DNA of 64,000 nucleotides from Hyposmocoma kahamanoa (GCF_003589595.1 NW_020653718.1:4350870-4414869); one strand, 5' to 3'; positions 34,200 to 44,694 are shown, counted from the first letter of the stretch. Notes: a model not told the origin generated them from the sequence alone. Numbers and translations: made by a program.

Positions 34200-34850
34200 A
34201 CTTAACAAGTCGACCAGAACGTGTGGCAATGCCTGAAGAGATAACCTTGTCCATTCCAGGTATGTCTTCGTTGGGTATTGACAGTTCCAGAGGGTATATA
34301 GCCTGTAGGGATCGAACCCTCACCCCTGAATTTGTTTTTATGCGAGTACTCTGCTACGCCCATCGGCTCCTTGAATCGTTCCAATAACAATACCGAGAGG
34401 CCACGCATTCGCTCCCAAAACCCTTCCCTCCACCCAGGCGAGGCGGGAGGAGTAAACTAAAAACGTTCCAGGCACCGTGAAAATTGGTTGCATTGTCGCT
34501 ATATATTGCATCAATTATACCGCTCCTAACTACAAAACGTCGAAGCGCTAGTATAAAATCCTCAGTAGATAGAGACAAACACAGTTCAAGATGCACTGCG
34601 CGGTATACCGCAACGTGAACAGCGCCATCAAGCATTTATCGCCAGACTTTAAAATTAAAGGCCCTGCGAAATCCACCCCTGTAACCTGAAAGGGTGTGCC
34701 ACATCGAACACGGTCTGCGGGCAACAGTGGTTCAGGAGGTGCACAGGCTTTGGCGCTGAATCTTTTGCAAATTATATAATTTCGTACAGTGCTACGAACC
34801 AACCTCCTACCACCGACAATCCAAAGAACAGTCGCAATTACAATCAAAGA
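34200..34850 (-). pseudogene. BEL/Pao integrase remnant
   Basis: The minus strand encodes, in order: WIVGGRRLVRSTVRNYIICK and ADRVRCGTPFQVTGVDFAGP (end of the zinc-binding part and the first catalytic Asp); AVYRAVHLELCLSLSTEDF; RRFVVRSGI-D-IYSDNATN (second catalytic Asp); and after a break GIVIGTIQGADGRSRVL, which resembles the C-terminal WP-A-V----PG-DG--RVV motif. Of the zinc-binding Cys pair, one residue is replaced. The segment with the third catalytic residue (Glu) is deleted between about 34410 and 34450. There are frameshifts between the pieces. It lies between the two LTRs and cannot be functional. Confidence 0.8.
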
Positions 34851-34920
34851 TATCGCACGTATTTCTTTGGAATTTAGCGCGGTTCATAGTTATTGGTTCG
34901 TAACCTAGGTCGCCACAAGC

Positions 34921-35044
34921 TGTAGTAAAAGTAAATTTATAATTTTTAGTTTTTCGAATGGGTTCAAAAGAAAATACGTTTTCCCATTCAATGACAATTT
35001 ATTTTTCGACAAAATCTGTCAAATATTATAAAGGATTTACAACA
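34921..35044 (-). repeat. BEL/Pao 5' LTR
   Basis: On the minus strand it runs from TGTTGTAAATCC through AATATTTGACAGATTTTG, CGTATTTTCTTTTGAACCC and AAAATTATAAATTTAC to ACTACA, parallel to the 3' LTR. It is followed by GCTTGTGGCGACC, the presumed primer-binding region. Confidence 0.7.
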
Positions 35045-38000
35045 TCGTCTAAAAGTATTTAATTATTCGTAACTCTACATCGTATTCTACGATATTGGGA
35101 ATATCCTGTCGAAATAAGAATGCGTAGCCACATTGGCGCTACGGGCCACAGGTGAATATAACAAACAGTGAACAATAGAATGCGAGGCGGCGAAATAGAA
35201 ACAGGCAAGTTGTGAAACCGGCGATCGTCGGGGGCGACAGCGGCGGAGAGGTGGGCCTGCAATTACGTGTTACACAATTATTCGCGGAAGGCTTATTAGT
35301 GTGGATGACGCGGAGTTCGTGCAGCGCAAAGAACATACCGAGCAACAGATGCGCCCACTGACGAGGACGAATTCTTTCTAGAGACAGCCTCGGTTTAGAT
35401 ACGAACTATATGGAGTATACGTTCGGAATGATGTAGGTACTAAAAATTCCAAAGGATCCAAGCAATAGAGAGGTAGAGTTAGTACAAAAATGTGTACTAG
35501 GTAATTACTAAATTTGTACTTTAGAAAGGTGATTTTATTTATTTATTGTTTATTGTCATTCTTGCCGAAACGGATGTACCGTTGCCTTTAATTATTATTA
35601 CTTGTTTGTCAAAACTGAAAACTTTCTGCTCTTTTTTGGCCCAGCATATATTTTATTTATTGGGTATATATATTCTGTTACACTGCGACTAAATTATTGG
35701 TCTAATCTAAAAAATCTAAATATTATTGCCTTAGTACACACTAATTGAACATATTTTTTATAGCAATAAATTGGTGATTTTCTTTAATGAATAAATCACA
35801 CAAAAATATATTTTAGTTAACAATGTCAACCGTAAAATTACTTTAATTATATAGTAAACAATGTAATACTGCTGATGACATATAACACGTATTATATAGT
35901 ATTACTTAATTGATAAGTGTGGATGTTAATCGAGAATTTTTTCAAGAAAATAATACATTTTAAACTTCTGCCGAAATTCTTTAGTCTACGTGATCGGACG
36001 TTTTGTGGGCAGAGGCCCCGCCGCTGCAGCGGTAGGCAGTCGGTGATTACGCCCCTCGCGGCTTCTAATAAACATATCACTCGCTCGCCGCGCGCTGGCC
36101 CCCTAATAAGGTGCTGCTGGTGTGAACTCGCAACGGTTTATATCTAATTAGGAATAATAGTTGTTATTAGTCTTAGAGGAAAGGTTCTTTGATAAAGGTG
36201 GCATGTGAAGCAGGCTTTAACTCTAAAAATTCCAAGTATAGTATTGATGACGTGTTTTCGTTGTCATTAGGTTTTGAGTATGCTTCATTTTGCATAAGGT
36301 TGTAAACCGATATATTTCAAAGAGCTAACACGCACAGCTACGTGCGATGCAAATTGAAAAATTGTTGCTTACGCCATTTTTAATTTTAAGAGTAAGGGAC
36401 TATCGATTTCGTTGTTATTGTTTACTTGTGGAGTTAAAGGATTTACTGAGAAAGTGAAAACTGCGATGACAATGTGCACAAAGAGAATTATTATTGAGAA
36501 TAATAGAGAATGATATCGCAAACAAATACGAGAGACCACAGACGGCGAGGCCACCCGCGTGACGCTAATTATCACAAAGACAGATGTCCCGGCGAAAGCG
36601 AACGTTCAAAAACATCGACGACTTCAAAACTAAGCGCCGAAGGATTAAGCCGAGCCAAGGATTTGAGCGACTCATGCGAAAATGAGATGCACAGACGTGT
36701 TAATAAAGTTGGAACTGCAAGTTTGGCTTTTTACGTCAGTTCGCATTCTAAATACTCTACGATTTAAGAAATAGGGTCCAAATTGAAGATTTGTTGTTGT
36801 AAGATGATGGCTTTATATGAAATAATTGCAAAAAGTTGTGAATAGACAATAAGGCAAGGACGACAAAGCCGGTGATGCGCGTTAGCCATTCATTGTGGAT
36901 TATCCGCAGATTTGCCGCACGGCCGGCAAAGGGCCAGTCGGCAAACATCTCGCTAGTCTTCGCTACGTCTAACCATCGCACTATGGTCTCTGACATTGCA
37001 TTCAAACTACATTTTGTAGAGCCAATTTGGCAACTGATGAAATCGACACCGGTTGGAAAAGCGTAGCGATACTGTGGAAACTCAAAATATAAAATCATAA
37101 AGTTGATTACGCTGTTGATGGGTTTCACTCAAACGGGTTGTAAACGTAATGGATAGTTTGTAAATGTACTACTTATTTGAATGAATTGACGGAGTTCGTG
37201 TAATAGTGGTCGTAGTATAATCACTTTATTTTGAGTCCTTTTATGGACGTCATTCACGGCTGATCTGGTTTTGCAGCGGCCATTGTCGCCGAACAAATTG
37301 ACTATGCTCGCTCTCCCACAATAGATTATTGTAAATAACCACTCGAGTTCTGAAACCACCAAGAAATCTACAACAATTGTACGTTATCTTTCTAAAGCGC
37401 ATTTCAAAAAGAAGATTGAAAAGTATTCTCTTCAGAACGTTAAATGGAGTCGTTTAAATTATTTTATCATTACACTTGAACACAATTACACAATTTTTCA
37501 TGGATATCATATTTTAGTGATTTATTTTCACATTTTAAGAAAAGTCACGTTCTAATTACGCAATTATAGATTTTATACATAAATATTTGTAATCAAATGC
37601 CGTTTACGAATTTTTACCTTTAGCAAACAACATATAATCCTTACATACAATAATTTGAGTTCTTAAGTACTTATTCGCAATTAATATAAATTTACCACTA
37701 ATTCCCTGTAAGTTCTCAAAGTAAGAATTTGCGAGGTTTTCCCAACACAAGCATAAATTTGCTTAATAGTAAAACCTCATCTACAATATGTATCAAATTT
37801 GAGAAATGGATACATTTTTTTGCTATAGTTACATTGGAAAAGCATGTTTTTTTATCTAAAATTGAGTATGATTTTTGGAACAAATCTATTATCAATACTG
37901 GTTATTAAAAGTTTATTTTCAAATATCACATTTATTCAACACGACCCTGTATATAAATTTTATATGTACAATTTTATAAACTATTTAAAACCACTTTGGG

Positions 38001-38286
38001 CTCACCTACATTTTTGTCCAAAAAAGAAAAAGAAAACAAAAATGTGAATGTTTACGCTATTTATATTAAAAAAGAAAACAAAAATATGTTAACAAACTTT
38101 TAAAAAAAAACCTAAGTATATGACTGAGAAGAACCAAAATCAGCACATATCATCTCAGTTACCATAAAACATAAGTGGCGTAATTTGGGAAAAGTAACAT
38201 AAATTTACTAAACTCGAACCTGTATTTTGCACCACAAACATCAATTTAAATTCAAAACCACGGATGGAGTTAAATAACGGTGGTGT
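35045..38286. other. No recognisable gene
   Basis: Two frames near 36510-37128 (85 codons on the plus strand, hydrophilic; 123 codons on the minus strand) have no motif I know. A GC-rich islet lies at 36015-36105. The rest is AT-rich. Confidence 0.4.
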
Positions 38287-39080
38287 TTAGTAACGTGTAG
38301 GCCCACCTCTATTCCTTACACACTCCCTGAGCCTGTTTGCGACAATCTCTATCAGAAACCTCTTCCCAGCGGTGTATTAGTATATTTGAACATTGATATT
38401 GGCGTCTGAAAGCGCACTTTGGGTTGTATGCGCCGTGTGAGAATAGCATTATCTTGCATTAAGATGAAGTGTAGGCCAACTCGCAATGAATATGGAATCA
38501 AATGAAGTTGGATGACCCGTTGGTGTTGGACGGAACTGATGGCGTCCACGTCGTCCTCGTCTACGAATACCAGCTCCGTTTCTCAAATCAGTCACTTTTT
38601 CCAACGCAGGAATCTAAGATCGTTCCACTGGTTTCCTCCAGATACGTACCCCTCTTCCATTGCTGAATAAATTATATTTACACTCTTACATCTGTAAAGA
38701 GACGGTCACGTGCAAACCTTAAACGCGCTGCACGATGTGCCTCCCCCAATCTCGTGGATCGTTTTCATGGAGGATTTTATTTCGTATGGCTTGATCACTC
38801 ACCCAAGTACCAGAACTTCACCTAAACGGTTGTACGGTACACGCGGTCATGGCGCGCTCTCGACGTGCAATAAGTCGAATGCACCGACCTTTATGGGAGG
38901 TAGTGGCTCGAGTTCAGCCTCCACATCGTCTCTTGGCACTGCTATCTGTGTCCTAATAATGTTCCCAAACATTTCCGACCGTATACCGAGACACGCCGAG
39001 GCTTAAATGTACCGGTCTCTGTAGATTGCCCTCTTGAAGCAAAACTACTGCTGTGGAAGCGGTTCCGGGGCTCATGATGG
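38287..39080 (-). pseudogene. Tc1-like transposase, decayed copy
   Basis: Reading the minus strand from 39080 to a stop at 38287, with several frameshifts, the order is that of a Tc1-family transposase: STAVVLLQEGNLQRPVHLSL and GVSRYTVGNVWEHY (helix-turn-helix), GRCIRLIARRERAMTA and VSDQAIRNKILHE (second DNA-binding helix pair), GRGVRIWRKPVERS (after the first catalytic Asp region), GLHFILMQDNA followed by an HTA (second catalytic Asp, normally QDNA-PHTA), and the ending RLRECVRNRGGPTRY. The third catalytic region (normally SPDLNPIEHVW) is not recognisable. Stops and indels show that it is dead. Terminal inverted repeats were not found. Confidence 0.75.
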
Positions 39081-39719
39081 CGTCGAGTGTGAACTAATCA
39101 TTACCATCGAAACAAGTAATAAACAACGATTATATCAACCTGTATTTGTTATGGAATGCTGAAAATAAGTGATAAGAATAGTGCGTAATACGCTGGTTTG
39201 GCCCTTTTTTGTATATCCACTTAACAATCACCTCAATCTTAACATTCCAAACGTAAAACAATCTGTAAACACATACACTTGAAGTCTACCCAGTTTAATT
39301 TGAAAGTGAGCAGGCAAAAAATACAGCCGAATCCTCGAATCGAGGGAGCTGTTGTTTGTTTTGAGTATTTCTTGCCAAGTATAAATATTCTTCTGAGAAT
39401 AAATAACGTAAACTTGTACGTAATAAATCTATCAAAATCTGTTTCTACTCTAATAAGTAGTCGAAGAATTCTATGATGATTTCTTCGCGATCATGCGAAC
39501 GATGCAAAGTCCCTGAGATGCAGATTGTGGTGCAAGACCAACGTAGTCCTAGAGATGATTGCACACAGGTGTCACCCCCCATTAAAAGATCATTTGATAG
39601 GACTTGTTAAGAGGGTTGTTAATTACTATATATTATACTATACTATATACTATATATTATAAATTACTGTATATTGCAAGAAAAACAATAACTGCGCTGC
39701 GCGGTAGTAGCCCAATAGA
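39081..39719. other. No gene; AT microsatellite
   Basis: It contains a TATACTA/TATAT-type run at 39625-39662. Otherwise there is nothing recognisable. Confidence 0.45.
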
Positions 39720-39870
39720 GAAGTTTGATATTTTTTAGTAACAATACTTCTCGCTAACGGTGCAGGAACCTTCATGTCGAAGATGGTTCGTAACATGGGA
39801 AACGTATAGTCTCCAACCTAGCTTGGAACCCGGACTATAGCCTAAATTGTCTCTGTTGAACTAAGAATAA
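39720..39870 (+). repeat. SINE body, copy 2
   Basis: It shares AATACTTCTCGCTAACGGTG, GAAGATGGTTCGTAACATGG, AAACGTATAGT and GGACTATAGCCTAAATT with the SINE at 20911-21183. The tRNA-like head is diverged and the CAGCAGTGGG tail is missing, so it is partial. Confidence 0.55.
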
Positions 39871-39896
39871 TGTCTCAAAAAAACTTAATATTTTAA

Positions 39897-40107
39897 AACT
39901 ATTTTTCCGGATTTAAATCGCGTATGTTTGTTTTTTCAAACAAACTGACGTTTCAAGCCCGTCACCCGTCAACAGTCAACCGTGACCATGGGACCTGTAA
40001 AGGGCCCGAAACGTCGGTTTGTTTGAAAAAACAAATATACGCGATTTAAATCCGGAAAAATAGTTTCATTTCCTATGTGTAACAATCGCGAAAACCTAAG
40101 AACTCGG
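39897..40107 (+). mobile_element. Palindromic Penelope-like derivative with 12-bp target duplication
   Basis: The 12 bases TTAATATTTTAA lie directly on both sides (39885-39896 and 40108-40119). Inside, a left arm of about 58 bases (39897-39954) is the near-perfect inverted complement of 40008-40066. Between them is the conserved core GTCAACCGTGACCATGGGAC to TAAAGGGCCC, and the right arm is followed by a tail TGTAACAATCGCGAAAACCT to AAGAACTC. The core and right arm match the 3' end of the truncated Penelope-like element at 1869-2360. It carries no coding sequence. The long target duplication points to reverse transcription rather than cut-and-paste movement. Confidence 0.8.
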
Positions 40108-40119
40108 TTAATATTTTAA

Positions 40120-40530
40120 TTTTTTAATGCATCTCTGCGTGATCAACATTATCCCTGTATGTGTCGAATCCCCCCGATCATGCCAGATCTTCAATTCTCA
40201 TTACTTTTCTAAGCAAAATACGAACAATTGAGACGTTATTCCTTATTATCGAGTGTTATGTGATACTAAGTATAATGTTATGTAGCACAATGCCTTATTA
40301 ATTTTCCTTATCTCCAATATAACACGAGATCTTAATCTTCTCGCGGTCGTCGTGGGCCGAATACTAGTAGTTCCATTAATTTTAGTAAACAAGGGACATT
40401 TCAATTAAGATGCCGAACACAGTTATATAAGCGTATATTATTATAGTTTTAAAAGCAAACGTGTTAAGATTGTAGAGGCGCCTAACAGTCAATCTAAATC
40501 ATTGATTGTTTGAATTTCTTAATGATTTTT
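40120..40530. other. No recognisable feature
   Basis: AT-rich DNA; nothing recognised. Confidence 0.45.
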
Positions 40531-40579
40531 TTGAGAATATAAATGATGCAAGAGTCACTTGCATCATTCGTATTCTCAA
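40531..40579. repeat. 22-bp hairpin with 5-base loop
   Basis: The arms at 40531-40552 and 40558-40579 pair over 22 positions with only one G-U wobble and one mismatch as RNA (TTGAGAATA through GATGCAAG). The loop is AGTCA. It is not part of a repeat I recognise. Confidence 0.85.
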
Positions 40580-41219
40580 TCAGATGCAGAGTTTCTTTTG
40601 TGATAACATTTCCTGTCGTCCACCACACACATCCAATACTCTGGTGCTAATATCAAACTCCCCCCTGATTTCACAATCCCCAAATATTGCCTAATATGTT
40701 AATGTTAAAAAGTTTATAAATACTTTTTTCAAAATTCTGTGACATTATGGTCACCTTGTCGGCACATCAAAAGCTGCGCCCGCGCCGGCCGCGCGAAGGG
40801 ACACAACATGATTACGATAATCGGCGACGGCGTGTCGTCGCGAGTTATGTCGCTCCACATAAATGAGATGTAGGCTCGCTGTTCACGCTAAGACAGCAGC
40901 AATACGCTTGTCGCAGGTGCAAAATTATATAGAAAAGATAATAACCTACTTACAACTGTACTATAAACGACAGATGTAGGTTCTCGTTGTATGTACATAT
41001 TGACCAAAAATCTACGGGTATTAGGGTATACGGATGCGCAGTATCGCGAACGATTTTGGTAAAATAAAAATAAATTATTATATTCTTTTTATATTCTTGT
41101 TTTGTAAACACAGCTGCGAGTTAGAGACACTGTGTGGTTCCACGACGATATCATACCGAAATCGAGGATATTAACGGGTAAAATGATAAATGAAACACAA
41201 AACAGTTAAAAAAATTAAA
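40580..41219. other. No gene; GC-rich islet
   Basis: A GC-rich islet with CG-dense sequence lies at 40775-40850. Nothing else is recognised. Confidence 0.4.
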
Positions 41220-41450
41220 ACGTCTATATGTAACTGTGGCTAAGCTAAGCATATGTTCAACCTGAAACTAAGCGAGAGCACAGACTGTAGATTTTGCCAT
41301 GAAGCGGATGAGATTCCTCTGCATCCTTGAACACAATACTGCTTCTTTTAATGGGCACACTACGCTGCTGGGCACGCACATGCCTCAACCGTTCAAATAA
41401 TCGCAGCCAGCAAAATACTTCAATCCAGTTCTTCAGTGTTTCAGTAATTT
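41220..41450 (+). pseudogene. Non-LTR retrotransposon, C-terminal zinc-knuckle region
   Basis: The plus strand encodes AKHMFNLKLSESTDCRFCHE and ADEIPLH, then after a frameshift LLGTHMPQPFK and QPAKYFNPVLQCFS. The CRFC-EADE-PLH pattern is the C2HC zinc knuckle at the end of R1/jockey-type ORF2 proteins (normally ST-CRFC-EE-ET--H-LC-C, then R---LG---P, then I--FI). Stops and frameshifts break it and the polymerase part is absent. Confidence 0.65.
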
Positions 41451-42304
41451 AGTTTGTTCTGGGTGCCGAACGAAGGTACTCTCGGTATAAGAAAGCCACA
41501 TGTGACGTCGAAAGTGATTTTATCATATCAAGTCAAGTCATAAAAATAATACAAATTACATGAAACAAACAAGTGTATGTGAAATTGTATAACTTTCCTA
41601 TTCAGGCATAAAAAAGTTATAGAGGAAAAAGTGACCGAATTTCATACGTCGAATTTTTAAATCTCTCTTCGGAAATGTTGTTTATTTTATATTTTTAGGA
41701 AATTAGGTATAAATAGGGACAATAATGAATATAGATGGCCAATTACAAGTTTCTACAAATAAGTTAACAGTTAAACTTTTCATTAGAACTGTACAAACAC
41801 TCACTAGAAAACAATCAATAAGAGAAATTTTACTTGGACGATCTATTAAGGAAAAATGAAAAAACTGATTACAGAGTAGTCGTAAGTTGGTCTGTAGAAG
41901 TATTGAAAAATTCAATATCGTGCTGTTTCGCTATTCTGTCATAGCACTCGCTTACACGCTCGAATGAAAACGGAATTTCGTCTATAGTTTACCTTCGCCA
42001 AAGGAACATGAAGTATATGTCAGGATATCGAAATGTAGTTACTGAAGCACGCAAACCAATGTTACTGAGAAGCTCGGGGCACTGGGCCGAGCCACTTGCT
42101 ACCTTTAGTTTTACAAGACATCAGGCATCCGCCTTCTTTCATGTAAAACGGGAGTAAATGAAACTTTTGGCGTCGACATTTTATTTTGCCGACGAGGCCT
42201 TATAGGCTAAGAGTGCGAAACGCTGGTCGCCGTGAGCGATGAGGGGCTGCACATAAAGTTTAATACCTCCATCTAAAACCCTGAATTATTGTATTGTATT
42301 TTTA
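41451..42304. other. No recognisable feature
   Basis: AT-rich DNA with no coding motif or repeat recognised. Confidence 0.45.
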
Positions 42305-42560
42305 AGTTACTTTAAAAAAAGGAAGAGGTTCTCAATTCGACAGTATGTCTTTTTTGTATGTGTGTTACGCGATAAATCCGGCGGCAATTATGAACCGATT
42401 TTGATTATTCGGAAAGAGGGTACCTCAGTATTGGTTCCATTTAAATTTGAAGAAAATATTCCACCTCTAAGTTTCGCGCACTTTCCGTTAACCGATTTCA
42501 ATAAAACTTGGCAAATAGATGTAATTCCAGGAACATTTGAGGCGGTTTTGTTTAGTAGTC
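42305..42560 (+). repeat. Interspersed repeat family C, copy 2
   Basis: It begins AAAAAAAGGAAGAGGTTCTC and AATTCGACAGTATGT, then TATGAACCGATTTTGATTAT, GAGGGTACCTCAGTATTGG, GAAAATATTCCACCTCTAA, TTTCGCGCACTTTCCG and AACTTGGCAAATAGATGTAA. It is shared with 52185-52440 (plus) and 3827-3990 (minus). A 68-codon frame at 42362 lies within it and is not a gene. Confidence 0.8.
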
Positions 42561-42600
42561 TGTACTGAGGTTATGTTATATATTTTTTTATATACATATA

Positions 42601-42669
42601 TACCGTAGTAAAGAGATTGCAATCTATTTACTACGGTAGTGTGTTTAGAGAAAAGTTTTGTAATTAAAG
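42601..42669 (+). repeat. Near-perfect 38-bp palindrome and repeat family D, copy 1
   Basis: TACCGTAGTAAAGAGATTG (42601-42619) is followed at once by its inverted complement with one mismatch (42620-42638). The sequence from the right arm onward (TTTACTACGGTAGTGTG and GAAAAGTTTTGTAATT) recurs at 45994-46044. Confidence 0.75.
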
Positions 42670-43235
42670 TGTAAATATTTTGTTCTTGCGAGACGGAGGT
42701 GTTGTCACCTGTACCGATCTCTGATCATAATTATGCTCCTTCCCTATTTAACTGTGGCGACAAAAATTATCTTACAGTGCTTGGCGGACCTTAACCATCG
42801 TATCGCTTTAATAAAACTGTTCTTTATGCCTTTTATAGAGATTGAAATTAAGACGTTCTAATGTGGTACATTACGGGACGGTCGGTCGGATTATGCGCAC
42901 ACGCAGCCGCCTTTATAATATATGGGAGGCTCGATTCACGCGGCGAAGATTTAGCGCTACACAGCTTGTACCATAAATTATTATTCACTTTATTCCAAAG
43001 ATGTTACTGTGATTAGGTGATTGTTGATTACTTTTTATTATTCATGTTTCGACTTCGCGGTAAGCATGCATTATACTTAATGCACCACGTATACATTGGC
43101 ATCCTTTGTATCTTTTATTTGATAACACTGTTTTCCGAACATGCCTTCTGTTAGGAATTTCTAAAATAAATAACTCTTAAACCCACTTGAGCGTCACTTG
43201 ACACTCACATCTTTGGGTAAGTCTTTGAATTGCGA
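42670..43235. other. No recognisable feature
   Basis: Nothing coding or repetitive was recognised. Confidence 0.45.
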
Positions 43236-43339
43236 GCATAGCAGGCGCAACACGAGGAGTCTATCTGCATAGAAACATTTGANNNNNNNNNNGCATAGCA
43301 GGCGCAACACGAGGAGTCTATCTGCATAGAAACATTTGA
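43236..43339. other. Assembly gap flanked by identical 47-bp sequence
   Basis: Ten N characters (43283-43292) separate two identical 47-base stretches, 43236-43282 and 43293-43339, each starting GCATAGCAGGCGCAACAC. The same sequence ends one contig and begins the next, so the contigs overlap and the gap is probably artificial. Confidence 0.9.
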
Positions 43340-44349
43340 CTTTGCGTATTAATTATGTGAAATTGGGAACAAGTGGACACGAGGAATAAGAAAGAGAAGA
43401 TTCTGCGTATCGCACTTCCTAATGTAGAGTGTACGACAAATATGTAAATAATAATGACAATAAGGGCGGTGGCAGACGATGACTTAATTTCTAGCAACCT
43501 AATACCTTTCGCTAACAAAACCTGTAGGGCGAAGAAAGTTCACAATTGAATTGGAAAAGTGTGAAAAATGCAACCCATATTACGCCACGGCACGGTGACC
43601 GATTATAGCCTCTTTAGAGAAGACCTGTGGCCGACAGTAAGACGTATTGAATATGATGGAAATAAATAATAATAAACATTATAGTAACTAACAGAAATGC
43701 AGCGAAAGACATGACAAATATAATTATGATCTAAAGAGACCAACCAACTACCGTTTAAATTTGGTTATCACATAAAACTCCCTAAACGGCCACCACAAAA
43801 CGAATTTAATGCAAATAGTCATTGAAATTTATTTATAAACTCATGCGCATATTTTACTAAACATTTAAAAGCAGATATCACACAATAGCCGGCACCCTTA
43901 TCAAGGCAACGAGGCAATATATTTTTGAATTTGGAGCCGAGTCGTGACTAAATAGGCATAATGAAGTTATCTCAACTCATGCGTACCGCTAATGTCCCGC
44001 GCATACACGAGTTGTCCGCGCGGAAGTCAACAATAATTCACCCTGTATCTACCTTTTCGTTTTGAACTTTATTTATTCTAGTTACAAAATTTGATTTGGT
44101 ATGATTATAATTTTTTCATGAAGAGATAGGGTGTCAAAGTTTTTATAAGCGTCTATTGTGCGTTTTGAAAGCGCGGAACCGTAAGAAATTAGCTCACATT
44201 GATGCGCGGCCAGAGACGGCCCGGTGTGTCGGATGACATGTCACTGCGCATGTCATAGCAGCGTTGGATCAAAAGAACGCTTATTTCAGTTTTGAATCAA
44301 ATTAGGGTATTCGAGGATGGCAGTTTCGAGTGGTTAAGCGAATTTTTTT
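43340..44349. other. No recognisable feature
   Basis: AT-rich DNA; no motif or repeat recognised. Confidence 0.45.
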
Positions 44350-44694
44350 ATGGATCTTTTGATTTCTTATTTTGATAAATCAAAATATTTAACAATATTA
44401 AAAGTGGACTGGTATCGAAGAGGTATCGATCTAGTCCTGATCCAAGAAGACAATAGTTCATTCCTCAACTGGCACTTGCCAGAATCTCTCTGTTTGCAGG
44501 ATCTGGTGTCCGAGAAAGGTCGTATCAGAAGACCTTTCCAGAATGTGTCTGCTTCCAAAAAAACAATAATGACCAGGATTCTTGGAGAATTAGTCTTCAA
44601 GGGATTATATTTACTGCGTCAAATGGAACTCACCGATCTACCAGTCGATGACGTCATCAGGGGTTTACAAGGCGAAACCAGCTGGCTACGCTAG
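44350..44694 (+). CDS. Unrecognised 114-codon open frame
   Basis: I do not recognise this protein. The frame from an ATG at 44350 to a stop at 44692 has protein-like composition: balanced charge, regular Leu and Ile, segments such as DWYRRGIDLVLIQED and LQDLVSEKGRIRRPF, and a Leu-rich helix-like stretch LGELVFKGLYLLRQMELTDL. There is no signal peptide or membrane segment. A 77-codon antisense frame overlaps, so the opening may be partly compositional. Nearby bases show no poly-A signal or promoter I would trust. It could be an exon, a retroelement remnant or chance. Confidence 0.2.
   Translation: MDLLISYFDKSKYLTILKVDWYRRGIDLVLIQEDNSSFLNWHLPESLCLQDLVSEKGRIRRPFQNVSASKKTIMTRILGELVFKGLYLLRQMELTDLPVDDVIRGLQGETSWLR

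Larger units (their letters stand above)
33920..35044 (-). mobile_element. Heavily deleted BEL/Pao LTR retrotransposon with both LTRs
   Basis: Two direct repeats of 124-136 bp (33920-34055 and 34921-35044) are roughly 80 percent alike. On the minus strand both begin TGTTGTAAA and end CTACA. The 5' LTR (35044-34921) is followed by GCTTGTGGCGACC, a BEL/Pao-type primer-binding region. The 3' LTR (34055-33920) is preceded by CCAGGAGGA, a polypurine tract. Between them only an integrase remnant survives (34200-34850); gag, protease, reverse transcriptase and RNase H are gone. The 5 bases outside the ends (GTGTC and TCGTC on the plus strand) agree at only three positions, so a target duplication is not clear. 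The total of 1.1 kb compares with 5-7 kb for intact elements. Confidence 0.75.

Noticed and set aside
42362..42568. 68-codon plus-strand frame with reasonable composition
   Set aside because: It lies wholly within repeat C, which recurs at 52185 and 3827 without a conserved frame.
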